The translations under genes and the position numbers were made by a program. From Candidatus Competibacteraceae bacterium (GTDB lineage: Bacteria; Pseudomonadota; Gammaproteobacteria; Competibacterales; Competibacteraceae): a DNA stretch of 64,000 bases. Shown here piece by piece: positions 8,357-16,839 of this stretch. Every line of letters starts with the position of its first letter. The first letter of the stretch is position 1. Where the stretch lies: positions 124,001-188,000 of the forward strand of contig JADJQQ010000001.1 in assembly GCA_016712625.1 (NCBI GenBank), read 5' to 3'. A model generated the notes under the pieces. That model saw only the letters and a list, made by a program, of their open reading frames with translations. It did no database searches and was not told the DNA's origin.

Positions 8357-9337
8357 TCATGGTTCCGGTGTCCCGTGGTTTTCTTTCGCGCCGATACGGT
8401 CCAAAACTGCCTTTAATCCAAGCTCCAGCGGTGCGCTGACCGCGATTTCCCGACCGCCCAGCGCTATCGTCAGACTGTTGGCGTGCAAAAACAGCCGCCG
8501 CAAGCGATGTTGCTCTGCCATCATTCGGTTGAATGCCGCATCGCCATATTTTTGATCGCCGGCGACCGGATGGCTGATGTGAGCGGCATGCACGCGAATC
8601 TGGTGGGTACGGCCCGTAGCGATGCGTGCTTCCAGCAACGAAACCTGCTTGAATAAGCTCACCGGCCGAAAGTGGGTTAAAGCCGGCTTGCCGTCGTCTG
8701 TAACCTCAACCATTCGCTCGCCTCCGCGCAACACATTGCGTCGCAGCGGGACATTCACCTCGCGCGGCCCATGGTTCCAGTAGCCGCGCACCAATGTCAA
8801 ATACCGTTTTTCGACCTGTCCCGCCCGCAAGGCGCTCTGGATCAATCGGAGCGCCTCCGGGGTGCGGGCGAGCGCCAGACAACCGCTGGTTTCACGATCC
8901 AGCCGGTGCGCCAGCTCCAAAAACGGCTCTTCCGGCCGCAGCGCTCGCAATAACTCAATGATTCCAAAATCGATGCCACTGCCTTTGTGGACGGCGAATC
9001 CAGCCGGTTTATCGAGCACCAGCACCTCGCGATCTTCATAAATGATCGCGTCCCGCAATAGGGCCGCCAATTCAGGCGACGGCTGCAAGGATTGCGGCTC
9101 GCACGCCCCCAGCCGTATGGGGGGAATACGGAGCTTGTCGCCGGCTTGCAAGCGCTGACTGGGTTGAACTCTCCCCCCGTTGAGTCTCACCTCACCCTTG
9201 CGCACGATCCGATAAATATGGCTCTTGGGAGAGCCCTTCAGCTGGCGCAGCAAAAAATTATCGAGGCGCTGGCCGGCCTGTTCGGCGGTAATTTCCAGAT
9301 GACGCACCCCGGCGGAGGCAGTGAAACCCGTTATCAT
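8357..9337 (-). CDS. rluC: 23S rRNA pseudouridine synthase RluC
   Basis: Makes pseudouridines in domain II of 23S rRNA (positions 955/2504/2580 in E. coli). It has an N-terminal S4 domain (GQRLDNFLLRQL, SHIYRIVRKGEVRLNG) and the catalytic Asp in the AHRLDRETSG motif. The ATG at 9337 gives 326 residues and a normal N-terminus; the open frame extends to TTG 9385 but those residues do not resemble the family. It is divergent from rne, the usual arrangement. Confidence 0.95.
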   Translation of the reverse strand: MITGFTASAGVRHLEITAEQAGQRLDNFLLRQLKGSPKSHIYRIVRKGEVRLNGGRVQPSQRLQAGDKLRIPPIRLGACEPQSLQPSPELAALLRDAIIYEDREVLVLDKPAGFAVHKGSGIDFGIIELLRALRPEEPFLELAHRLDRETSGCLALARTPEALRLIQSALRAGQVEKRYLTLVRGYWNHGPREVNVPLRRNVLRGGERMVEVTDDGKPALTHFRPVSLFKQVSLLEARIATGRTHQIRVHAAHISHPVAGDQKYGDAAFNRMMAEQHRLRRLFLHANSLTIALGGREIAVSAPLELGLKAVLDRIGAKENHGTPEP

Positions 9338-9667
9338 TTGAAGCAGCTCACTCAGAACTGTTATAGTTAGCGATGTTGTCGCCAATTGGCCCTCAGGGCT
9401 GGCGAAACTGGATGACTACACTATCGGTTTTCGCACCCTCACGCCAGTTGTCTGGCGGGTGGGGTTATGTTAGATGGGTTTATTCGCCGCTCAACCCACA
9501 CCTCTCGAGCGGCTCTTGACCGCGCTCCCAGCCGACCGGTCACAACTTCGCGGCGTATTGGGCCAGCCCCCACCAGGATTCCATTCCCTTGGGCAACCCC
9601 TGTTCTAGCGACGCCCCGGCGACAACTCTGTCACCGTCGGTGATGGTCGAGCGCAAGGAATTGCATC
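9338..9667 (+). promoter_or_regulatory. rluC-rne intergenic region and probable rne 5' leader
   Basis: This 330-bp gap has no supported gene. It contains a hairpin CGCCAG-TTGT-CTGGCG (9442-9457, extendable with flanking C/G runs) and a tight TCACCG/CGGTGA inverted repeat (9631-9643). AAGGA lies 8 nt before the rne ATG. In E. coli the long rne leader mediates autoregulation by RNase E; the structures here are compatible with that, but no clear promoter boxes were identified. Confidence 0.4.
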
Positions 9668-12600
9668 ATGAAACGCATGTTGATCAACGCGACTCAGCAG
9701 GAAGAGTTGCGCGTAGCCCTTGTTGACGGCCAAAAACTTTACGACCTCGATATTGAAACGCCGTCGCGGGAACAAAAAAAATCGAATATCTACAAGGGCC
9801 GCGTCACCCGGATCGAGCCGGGACTGGAAGCAGCCTTCATCGACTACGGCACTGACCGTCACGGTTTTCTGCCGTTCAAGGAAATTACCCGCAGCTATTT
9901 CGATCCTCAAGCCACCGAAGGCGGTCGCCCCAACATCCGCGACGCCATTCGGGAAGGCCAGGAAATCATGGTGCAGGTGGAAAAAGAAGAGCGCGGCAAC
10001 AAAGGCGCGGCGCTCACCACCTTCATCAGCCTGGCGGGTCGTTATCTGGTGCTGATGCCCAACAATCCTCGGGCTGGAGGCGTCTCACGGCGGATCGAAG
10101 GCGAAGATCGCCAGGAACTTCGCGAGGTGATGAGCAGCCTCAACATCCCCGACGGCATGGGATTGATCGTGCGTACCGCCGGGGTCGGCCGGTCGCAGGA
10201 AGAATTGCAGTGGGATCTGGATTACCTGCTCCATCTGTGGAAAGCCATTGAGATTGCCGCTTCCCAGAAAAAAGCCTCTTTTCTGATCTATCAGGAAAGC
10301 AATATCATCGTGCGCGCTTTGCGCGATTACTTACGCGCCGATATCGGCGAAATCCTCGTGGACAATCCGGCGGTTTACCGTCAAGCCCAGGATTTCATGC
10401 AGCAGGTGATGCCGCACAACCTGAACAAGCTCAAGCAGTATCAGGACAGCATCCCCCTGTTTACCCGCTTCCAGATCGAATCCCAGATCGAAACCGCCTA
10501 TCAGCGCGAGGTTAGCCTGCCTTCCGGCGGCGGGATCGTGATCGACTACACCGAAGCGCTGGTGTCCATCGACATCAATTCGGCCCGCGCCACCAAGGGC
10601 AGTGACATCGAAGAAACCGCGCTCACCACCAATCTGGAAGCGGCCGACGAGGTCGCGCGGCAGTTGCGACTGCGCGATCTGGGCGGGCTGATCGTCATCG
10701 ACTTCATCGACATGAACGTCGCTCGCAACCAGCGCGAGGTCGAAACGCGCTTGCGCGAGGCGCTGAAAATGGATCGGGCACGGGTACAAGTCGGCCGCAT
10801 TTCACGCTTTGGCCTATTGGAAATGTCGCGGCAACGGCTGAGTCCTTCGCTAGACGAAGCCAGTCATGTAATTTGCCCCCGCTGCAACGGCCAGGGCACC
10901 ATCCGCAATATTGACTCGCTGGCGTTGAGCGTGTTGCGCTTAATCCAGGAAGAAGCGATGAAGGATCGCACCGGCCGGGTCGTCGCCCAATTGCCGGTTA
11001 AGGTTGCTACCTTTCTACTCAACGAAAAACGTGAAGCGGTTCGCGCTATTGAGCAACGCCATCGGGTCGGAGTGATGCTGATCCCGAATGAATCGCTCGA
11101 AACCCCGCATTTCAAACTGAACCGATTGCGGGCGGATGAAGTATCGGAATCCCAACACCTGTCCTACGCACTGGCCGAGGATTACGAGGAGCAATTCGAA
11201 GTCAAATCGGCAACCTCGACCCGCGCAACCAGCGAGGAACCGGCTGTCAAAGGCGTTACCCCCGCTACTCCAGCCCCGCCGCCGCCACCGGCCCCAAAAC
11301 CGGAAGCTAATTCCAGCTTTTTCCGCTGGCTGTGGAGCAACCTGTTCGCTCAACCCGACACGGCCGAGGTCCATGCGGAACAACCAATCAAATCGGGTGG
11401 ACGCGCTCCGAAGCCAGAACGATATCGGCGAGAACGGCCCGCAAAACGACCCGATGTGGAAACCCCGACAGAATCGGTTGGGGCCAAAATTGAAGTAGCT
11501 ACTGCCGAACGAGTTGCTCCAGTTTCAGAACCACCCGCCGAGCCGGTTCGGATAGCAATTAGTCCGACCACCGAACTCGCACCACCTGCCGTGAGCGAGG
11601 ATCTTAAAGAACAGGCTTTGAGCGCTGAAGCGGAGGAAGAAACCCCCAATCCACGGAGCCGACGGAGCCGGCGCGGTGGTCGACGGCGGCGGCGTGGCGA
11701 TGCTCCGAATGCGGCGGACACCGCTGTGGAAGGTATTGAATCAGCCGAATCGGAGGCAGAAATACCCTCTGCCAGCGACCAGAATCAGTCAGCTATAGAA
11801 GACGATTCGGAAGCGGCTCCATCTCCAGCTTCGGCCAGTGCGCAACAACCGCCAATAGCATCGGCTTCCCAGGCACCGCAGCGCCGGATTCGCAGCGGCC
11901 GGCCGCGTCTCCCCCAAGAACTGCTGGCTGCCGCTAGAGCGGCCAAATCAGCCGCCGTATCCGCAGCGACCACCCAATCAGCTGATTTACCTATTCCGCC
12001 GCCGCCATTGTTGTTGGAGTATCCCGCTGAAGACACATCAGCCGCTACTACAAAAGCAACGGCTGAGTCCCTGATTCTGGATCAATCCACCGAGCTATTC
12101 GTTGCATCTTCATCGGGGCTGGAATCCCACATTGAGGAAAGCTCACGCGCTGAACCTGACATTCAAATTGCAACGTCTGCTATTGTTGCAATCGACGATT
12201 CGCACCCGATTCCCTCTGAATCAGCCGAGTCGAGGAATCAAACTCCAAGTGGACCAACAGAGCATATGGCTGAAGCCGCGGAGACCACATCGGAATTAGT
12301 AGAACGAACCGAGATAGTTGAATCGGCGGAATCGGCGGAATCGGCGGAATCGGCGGAATCGGCGGAATCGGCGGAATCGGCGGAATCTACTGCCGAATTA
12401 GCGGCGGCACGAAAGAGAGTGGAATCGCAAGAAACATTGGAATCAGTTAGTTTCGAGCCAGAAGCAGCAGACGCCAATTCAGCAGCGCCAACCACTGACA
12501 CGCTCACACCTTGTTCCGATGCTGGGGAAGATAACGGGGCAACTCCGTTACCCCCCGAAGAAACAACCATGCCTTCTGACGAGCCTGAAATGGGCGGCGA

Positions 12601-12736
12601 GCCAACCGCAATCTCCAATGGGGCAACAGATCTCGCGCAACCCTCTCATCGCGCTGATCCGGCGCTGTCAGAAGCGAGCGAGCCAGACAACAAACTGACA
12701 TCTAACCCAGAAACTGAACCCAAAGCGGCCAGTTGA
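9668..12736 (+). CDS. rne: Ribonuclease E
   Basis: Essential endonuclease for mRNA decay and rRNA/tRNA processing and scaffold of the degradosome. It is 1022 residues. The S1 domain starts near residue 38; catalytic Asp residues are in SIDINSA (about 302) and VIDFIDMN (about 346); the Zn-link CPRCNGQG is near 403. After about residue 510 the chain is low-complexity: a proline run, an SFFRWLWSNLF segment that may bind membrane, the Arg-rich RSRRSRRGGRRRRRG RNA-binding patch, and a long Ala/Glu/Ser tail with a tandem repeat. The unstructured tail is typical, though its sequence is poorly conserved. A terminator follows. Confidence 0.97.
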   Translation: MKRMLINATQQEELRVALVDGQKLYDLDIETPSREQKKSNIYKGRVTRIEPGLEAAFIDYGTDRHGFLPFKEITRSYFDPQATEGGRPNIRDAIREGQEIMVQVEKEERGNKGAALTTFISLAGRYLVLMPNNPRAGGVSRRIEGEDRQELREVMSSLNIPDGMGLIVRTAGVGRSQEELQWDLDYLLHLWKAIEIAASQKKASFLIYQESNIIVRALRDYLRADIGEILVDNPAVYRQAQDFMQQVMPHNLNKLKQYQDSIPLFTRFQIESQIETAYQREVSLPSGGGIVIDYTEALVSIDINSARATKGSDIEETALTTNLEAADEVARQLRLRDLGGLIVIDFIDMNVARNQREVETRLREALKMDRARVQVGRISRFGLLEMSRQRLSPSLDEASHVICPRCNGQGTIRNIDSLALSVLRLIQEEAMKDRTGRVVAQLPVKVATFLLNEKREAVRAIEQRHRVGVMLIPNESLETPHFKLNRLRADEVSESQHLSYALAEDYEEQFEVKSATSTRATSEEPAVKGVTPATPAPPPPPAPKPEANSSFFRWLWSNLFAQPDTAEVHAEQPIKSGGRAPKPERYRRERPAKRPDVETPTESVGAKIEVATAERVAPVSEPPAEPVRIAISPTTELAPPAVSEDLKEQALSAEAEEETPNPRSRRSRRGGRRRRRGDAPNAADTAVEGIESAESEAEIPSASDQNQSAIEDDSEAAPSPASASAQQPPIASASQAPQRRIRSGRPRLPQELLAAARAAKSAAVSAATTQSADLPIPPPPLLLEYPAEDTSAATTKATAESLILDQSTELFVASSSGLESHIEESSRAEPDIQIATSAIVAIDDSHPIPSESAESRNQTPSGPTEHMAEAAETTSELVERTEIVESAESAESAESAESAESAESAESTAELAAARKRVESQETLESVSFEPEAADANSAAPTTDTLTPCSDAGEDNGATPLPPEETTMPSDEPEMGGEPTAISNGATDLAQPSHRADPALSEASEPDNKLTSNPETEPKAAS
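12320..12382 (+). repeat. 9-bp tandem repeat inside rne (7 copies)
   Basis: Seven perfect copies of GAATCGGCG plus the first 5 bases of an eighth, encoding repeated Glu-Ser-Ala in the disordered RNase E tail. The unit is a multiple of three, so slippage would change length without breaking the frame. Confidence 0.95.
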
Positions 12737-12754
12737 TCGAACGAAGTCCATCTC

Positions 12755-12784
12755 ATGGGGCTGGATAACAGCCCCATTTTTGTT
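12755..12784 (+). terminator. Rho-independent terminator after rne
   Basis: ATGGGGCTG (12755-12763), a 5-nt loop, CAGCCCCAT (12769-12777), then TTTTTGTT. A 9-bp perfect GC-rich stem with a T-run, 18 bp after the rne stop. Confidence 0.9.
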
Positions 12785-12807
12785 ATGTCTTACCCGATCG
12801 GTTGCAA

Positions 12808-13287
12808 CTAGATTTGATAATCATCGCGAATGCTAACGAGTAATCCTTCGGCGGCCGTTTCGATCAAATCCATCACCCGCTCGAAACCATTGGGGCCGCC
12901 GTAATAGGGATCTGGAACCTCTCGCTCCGGAAGATTGGGAGCGTAGTCCATGAATAACTGAATCCGACATCGCAATTCAAAATCTTGGCGTAAAGCCAAC
13001 AGATGTTCTAAATTATCGCGGTCCATGGCCAACACATAGTCGAATTCAGCAAAATCCGCTACCGTTACCTTACGGGAACGAATGCCGCGCAGATCGATTC
13101 CCCGCCGCAATGCCGTGGTTTGGCTGCGGGCGTCGGGCGGCGCGCCGACATGGTAGGAATGGGTGCCCGCCGAATCCACGTAAATCTTGTTATCCAAACC
13201 CGCGCCTTCCAGCATCCGCCGGAATACGCCCTCCGCCACGGGCGACCGACAAATATTCCCCATGCAAACAAATAGCACTCTGACCAT
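12808..13287 (-). CDS. Low molecular weight protein-tyrosine phosphatase
   Basis: Dephosphorylates phosphotyrosine, in bacteria often on exopolysaccharide-controlling tyrosine kinases. From ATG 13287 it has 159 residues and opens directly with the P-loop CMGNICRS (CX5R), with the general-acid Asp in VPDPYYGG. The frame extends upstream to 13383, but those residues are Arg-rich and unlike the family, and the ATG has AAAGGCGAG upstream. No tyrosine kinase gene is nearby; in Pseudomonas a similar gene sits in this kdsB-rne neighbourhood. Confidence 0.93.
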   Translation of the reverse strand: MVRVLFVCMGNICRSPVAEGVFRRMLEGAGLDNKIYVDSAGTHSYHVGAPPDARSQTTALRRGIDLRGIRSRKVTVADFAEFDYVLAMDRDNLEHLLALRQDFELRCRIQLFMDYAPNLPEREVPDPYYGGPNGFERVMDLIETAAEGLLVSIRDDYQI

Positions 13288-13385
13288 TGCTCTCGCCTTT
13301 GCTTCATCTCGCCGCCGTCGCCTAAGGTTGAACGGCGCTTGAAATAACTTTTTGATATGGTTTCCAATCAACGGGGTCGTCACTC

Positions 13386-13655
13386 ATGTTGCCCATCGAT
13401 TCCGACAAGCTGAAACAGCTACTGGCTCAGCCTTTGACTTATCAAGGGATACCGTGCCGGGTCATCGAAATCCTGATCGACGAGCTGGCGCTCGTACTGC
13501 GAGACCGCCAAGACCACAAGATCATTCAAGCCAACCAGTACGGCGATGCCGGCCCTCGCGTCCCTAGAACCTTCACCGTATCGCTCCTGGATGCCGAAGG
13601 CCAAAACTTTAATTCCGATTTGCCGGAGCTGACCACGCTCGATTTATTGCGCTGA
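13386..13655 (+). CDS. Conserved hypothetical protein, 89 residues
   Basis: A small protein with no signal peptide or membrane segment. It alternates hydrophobic strands (CRVIEILIDELALVLRD, RTFTVSLLDAEG) and ends in a leucine-rich helix, suggesting a small alpha/beta cytoplasmic fold. I do not recognise a named family. Its 3' end overlaps the convergent kdsB 3' end by 12 bp. The coding look and its place between two conserved genes support it being real. Confidence 0.6.
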   Translation: MLPIDSDKLKQLLAQPLTYQGIPCRVIEILIDELALVLRDRQDHKIIQANQYGDAGPRVPRTFTVSLLDAEGQNFNSDLPELTTLDLLR

Positions 13656-14435
13656 ATCCACCAATTCCGCCATCACTCGCATCAGATCAGCTTCAGTGTC
13701 CACACCCGGCGGCGGCGCTTCCGCCGCCTCAGTCACATGAATCCGGATGCCATGCCACAAAGCGCGTAATTGTTCCAGCGACTCAGTACGCTCAATGCAC
13801 GCCGGCTCCAAGCGGGGAAAGCTTCGCAAGACCGACACTCGATAAGCGTAAAGTCCAATATGGCGAAACCATGCCGTATTCGCGGGTAGCTCGGCGGATG
13901 GGCTTCCTTGCTCCCGAAACGCTGCACGATGCCAAGGAATCGGGGCGCGGCTGAAATACAGCGCAAATCCTTCGTGATCCTGAATCACTTTGACCACGTT
14001 CGGATCGAACAACTCCGCCGACTGGTGAATTTGAGCGCAGACCGTAGCGATCCCCGCGGTCGGATGCGCGTCCAACGCCGCCGCCACCCGCCGGATTAAG
14101 GCTGGCGGCATTTGCGGTTCGTCGCCCTGCAAGTTAACCACGATGGCATCGTCCGGCCAACCATAGCGAGCCGCCACCTCCGCCAGACGGTCGGTGCCGG
14201 AAAGGTGCTCGGAGGAGGTCATGCACACCGGCGCGCCGAAGCCCTCGGCGGCCGCTTGAATGCGCGTGTCATCGGTGGCGATCACCACTGTCAAAGCCCC
14301 GCTCGCCAGCGCTCGCCGATAAACATGCTCCAGCAAGGTCCGACCAGCCAGCAAGCGCAACGGCTTGCCCGGCAATCGGGTCGAGGCGTAACGGGCGGGA
14401 ATCGCGACCCGAAACCGGGTCTCAGCGCCGCTCAT
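13644..14435 (-). CDS. kdsB: 3-deoxy-manno-octulosonate cytidylyltransferase (CMP-KDO synthetase)
   Basis: Activates KDO with CTP for attachment to lipid A. It is 263 residues, with the nucleotidyltransferase start IPARYASTRLPGKPL, the NLQGDEP metal/nucleotide motif and the ATDDTRI segment. ATG at 14435 abuts the ycaR stop, indicating coupled translation in lpxK-ycaR-kdsB. Confidence 0.97.
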   Translation of the reverse strand: MSGAETRFRVAIPARYASTRLPGKPLRLLAGRTLLEHVYRRALASGALTVVIATDDTRIQAAAEGFGAPVCMTSSEHLSGTDRLAEVAARYGWPDDAIVVNLQGDEPQMPPALIRRVAAALDAHPTAGIATVCAQIHQSAELFDPNVVKVIQDHEGFALYFSRAPIPWHRAAFREQGSPSAELPANTAWFRHIGLYAYRVSVLRSFPRLEPACIERTESLEQLRALWHGIRIHVTEAAEAPPPGVDTEADLMRVMAELVDSAQ

Positions 14436-14615
14436 TCAGGCCGCTTCCTCATCCGTCAGTCGCCGCGCCTCGGCTTCCAGCATCACCGGGATGCCGTCGC
14501 GAATCGGATAGGCTAGGCGACTTTCCTTGCAGATCAATTCCTGGCGCGCCTTGTCGTACACCAGCGGCGCTTTGCTGACCGGGCACACCAGAATCTCCAG
14601 CAGTTTCTTGTCCAT
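14436..14615 (-). CDS. ycaR: Trm112/YcaR family small protein (UPF0434)
   Basis: A 59-residue protein with the family pattern MDKKLLEILVCPVSK, YPIRDGIPVML. It has one Cys-Pro near the N-terminus and a second Cys (LICKES), rather than a full four-Cys zinc site. ATG 14615 is preferred over GTG 14624 because that GTG is part of the GAGGTG ribosome binding site. Confidence 0.93.
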   Translation of the reverse strand: MDKKLLEILVCPVSKAPLVYDKARQELICKESRLAYPIRDGIPVMLEAEARRLTDEEAA

Positions 14616-15681
14616 CCGCTTCACCTCGTAATGAGAACGTATTGGGTAGGGGATTCAGGCGAGACCGACGGGATAACTCCTGTCGGGGCCGGACGCCTTT
14701 GGCTATCGCGACCATCGCCGATCGCTTGAGCAGTTGTTCTTCAAATTCCGGATCGAGTTGCGCGCTGACTGGGACATACCAACAATTGCTTGGGGCGATA
14801 CCACGGCATTTGATCGCATCCTTCTCGGTCATCAGCACCGGCAAATCTTCCCGGAACTGCAAATCCGCGGCCTGGAACCGATGGTGATCGGGAAAAGGGT
14901 GCTCCATCAACCGCAACCGAGCATGGCGCAAATGATCGAAGAACCGCCACGGATCGCCGATGCCGGCCACGGCATGCACCGTACATTGCCGGAAATTGGT
15001 CAGCGTCGAACTGATGCAGGGGTCGTCGAGATTGAGCGCCGTTTCACCGCGCATTGACATGAGATATTCCCGATCGCGCGCCGCGCCGTTACCGACCACA
15101 AAATCCACCTCTCGCAGCCGAGAGGGTGGCTCTCGTAGCGGGCCAGCTGGCAGGCAGGCTGCGTTACCCAGCCGCCGAAAACCGTCCACCACGGCGATTT
15201 CGATATCGCGGCGCAGGCGATAGTGCTGCAAGCCATCATCGCTGACGATCATATTGCAATCGTGCGTCTCGAAGAGCATCCGCGCCGCCGCCACTCGATC
15301 CGGCCCGACCACCACCGGGCATCGGCACCGCCGCGCCAGCAACACCGGCTCGTCACCGACCCAGTGGGGGTCGCTGTCAGCGGTGACGGCGCGCGGCCAT
15401 TCGGTCGATTGGCCGCCATAACCGCGGCTCACCACGCCCGGTTTATAGCCAGCATCCCGTAACAGGTCGACCAGCCGCGCCACCAATGGCGTTTTCCCGG
15501 TGCCGCCGACACTGATATTGCCGACCACGATAACCGGTACCGGAACCCCTTCAGGCTTCAAAAGACCGTTTTGATAGAGGAAGCGCCGCACCCGCACCAC
15601 TACTCCAAACAACAAACTGATCGGCCATAGCAAGACAGCGACCCAGTTCAGCGAATAGCCGTAGCGATCGAGCCAGTGCAT
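14449..15681 (-). CDS. lpxK: Tetraacyldisaccharide 4'-kinase, with abnormal C-terminal read-through
   Basis: Phosphorylates the lipid A disaccharide at the 4' position, at the inner membrane. N-terminal hydrophobic anchor (about 14-30), Walker A GNISVGGTGKTP (54-65), DDGLQHYRL (148-156) and a normal body to about residue 320. The family usually ends near 325-335 residues; this frame runs to 410 and overlaps ycaR by 167 bp, its last 55 or so residues being an out-of-frame image of ycaR. A one-base shift would end it at TAG (14705-14703) or at TGA (14623-14621) beside the ycaR ribosome site. A 3' frameshift or sequencing slip is likely. Confidence 0.88.
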   Translation of the reverse strand: MHWLDRYGYSLNWVAVLLWPISLLFGVVVRVRRFLYQNGLLKPEGVPVPVIVVGNISVGGTGKTPLVARLVDLLRDAGYKPGVVSRGYGGQSTEWPRAVTADSDPHWVGDEPVLLARRCRCPVVVGPDRVAAARMLFETHDCNMIVSDDGLQHYRLRRDIEIAVVDGFRRLGNAACLPAGPLREPPSRLREVDFVVGNGAARDREYLMSMRGETALNLDDPCISSTLTNFRQCTVHAVAGIGDPWRFFDHLRHARLRLMEHPFPDHHRFQAADLQFREDLPVLMTEKDAIKCRGIAPSNCWYVPVSAQLDPEFEEQLLKRSAMVAIAKGVRPRQELSRRSRLNPLPNTFSLRGEADGQETAGDSGVPGQQSAAGVRQGAPGIDLQGKSPSLSDSRRHPGDAGSRGAATDG

Positions 15682-15683
15682 GA

Positions 15684-16142
15684 TCAGGGGCTTTGAGACG
15701 GCGCGACGCCGGGGTTGGCGGCAGGCGGCGGGCTGGGTTGCTTCACCGTGGCGATGGCAAGTTGCTTGATACCCAGTTGGCCAGCGACATCCATCACGGT
15801 CACCACCGCTTGGTGGGGCGTTCGAGCATCGGCGCTAACAGTAAGTGGCAACTGGCGGCCATCCGCCGCTGCCAGCAGCGTCTCTTTCAATAGTGTCGAG
15901 TCAGCAGCGTCCAACTTGCGGCCGTTGACAGCGTAACGGCCCGCGGCGTCAACATCGACCTGCAATTGCGCAACATCGCCCGGCATCGGCTTGCCGGAGG
16001 CTTCGGGCAGACGGATTTCCAACTCCGATTGATGGTGCAAACTGGTAGCGATCATAAAGAAAATCAATAGCACCAGCACGACATCGATCATCGGCACCAA
16101 ATTGATCTCCGGCTCCTCGCGGCGGTGGGGACGCAAGTTCAT
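15684..16142 (-). CDS. exbD: ExbD/TolR family biopolymer transport protein
   Basis: Inner-membrane subunit that couples the proton gradient to a TonB- or Tol-like system. It is 152 residues with a single membrane helix near residues 16-36; the protonatable Asp is in VPMIDVVLVLLIFF. The periplasmic domain has a Pro-rich end. It overlaps exbB by 4 bp and lies 2 bp before lpxK. Which TonB partner it serves cannot be told from here. Confidence 0.93.
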   Translation of the reverse strand: MNLRPHRREEPEINLVPMIDVVLVLLIFFMIATSLHHQSELEIRLPEASGKPMPGDVAQLQVDVDAAGRYAVNGRKLDAADSTLLKETLLAAADGRQLPLTVSADARTPHQAVVTVMDVAGQLGIKQLAIATVKQPSPPPAANPGVAPSQSP

Positions 16143-16774
16143 GGCTGCCGCACTACCCCTTCACTGGTCTCGGCATCCAATACATCGATCAGTTTCAAGG
16201 TCTCTTGTTCCATCTTGACAACCAAGGCATCCACTCGGGCATGGAAATAACGGTAGAACAGCAGACTGGGAATGGCGACGGTCAAGCCAGCGGCGGTGGT
16301 CAACAGCGCTTCAGCGATCCCAACCGACAGCAGGCTGAAATTACTGTTCCCCTGCACGGAAACGATTTGAAAGATTTTGATCATCCCCGCCACCGTACCC
16401 AGCAACCCCAGCAATGGGCTGATGGCCGCGATGGTGCCGAGGGGACTTAGAAACCGTTCCAATTCATGAACAATGTGGCGACCGGTATCCTCGATGCGTT
16501 CCCGGCGGATTTCGCGGTTGCGATGGCGATAATCCAAGCCCGTGGCCACGATCCGGCCCAAGGGTGAATTCAGCGGTAGCGATTTTATATCCTCTGGGCT
16601 GATCACGCCGCGTTCGACCCATCCGCGCAGGATATTGAGCAACTGTTCCGGCAATACCCGGACTCGTCGCAATGCCAGCAGCCGTTCGATGATGATAATC
16701 GTCGCCACCAACGAGCACGCCACCAGCGGCGCCATCAACCAGCCGCCGGCCTTGATCAGGTCGAACCCCACCAT
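16139..16774 (-). CDS. exbB: ExbB/TolQ/MotA family proton channel protein
   Basis: Forms the proton channel with ExbD. About 211 residues from ATG 16774 (GTG 16786 also possible). Three membrane segments are visible: near residues 11-29, 110-135 (LGTIAAISPLLGLLGTVAGMI) and 150-175 (GIAEALLTTAAGLTVAIPSLL). The arrangement comEC-exbB-exbD-lpxK resembles Pseudomonas; E. coli has msbA at this place. Confidence 0.93.
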   Translation of the reverse strand: MVGFDLIKAGGWLMAPLVACSLVATIIIIERLLALRRVRVLPEQLLNILRGWVERGVISPEDIKSLPLNSPLGRIVATGLDYRHRNREIRRERIEDTGRHIVHELERFLSPLGTIAAISPLLGLLGTVAGMIKIFQIVSVQGNSNFSLLSVGIAEALLTTAAGLTVAIPSLLFYRYFHARVDALVVKMEQETLKLIDVLDAETSEGVVRQP

Positions 16775-16839
16775 CCGTCTCGCCACTCCACGCTAGGTCA
16801 TCGGAACGATATGATACCGGATTTCGTACGACAGCCGCA

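Noticed and set aside
8357..9385. Longer rluC start at TTG 9385
   Set aside because: Residues before ATG 9337 do not resemble RluC; the standard N-terminus begins after it.
12102..12299. Other frames over the rne tail
   Set aside because: The rne frame is continuous with a good terminator; the others are low-complexity shadows of the repetitive tail.
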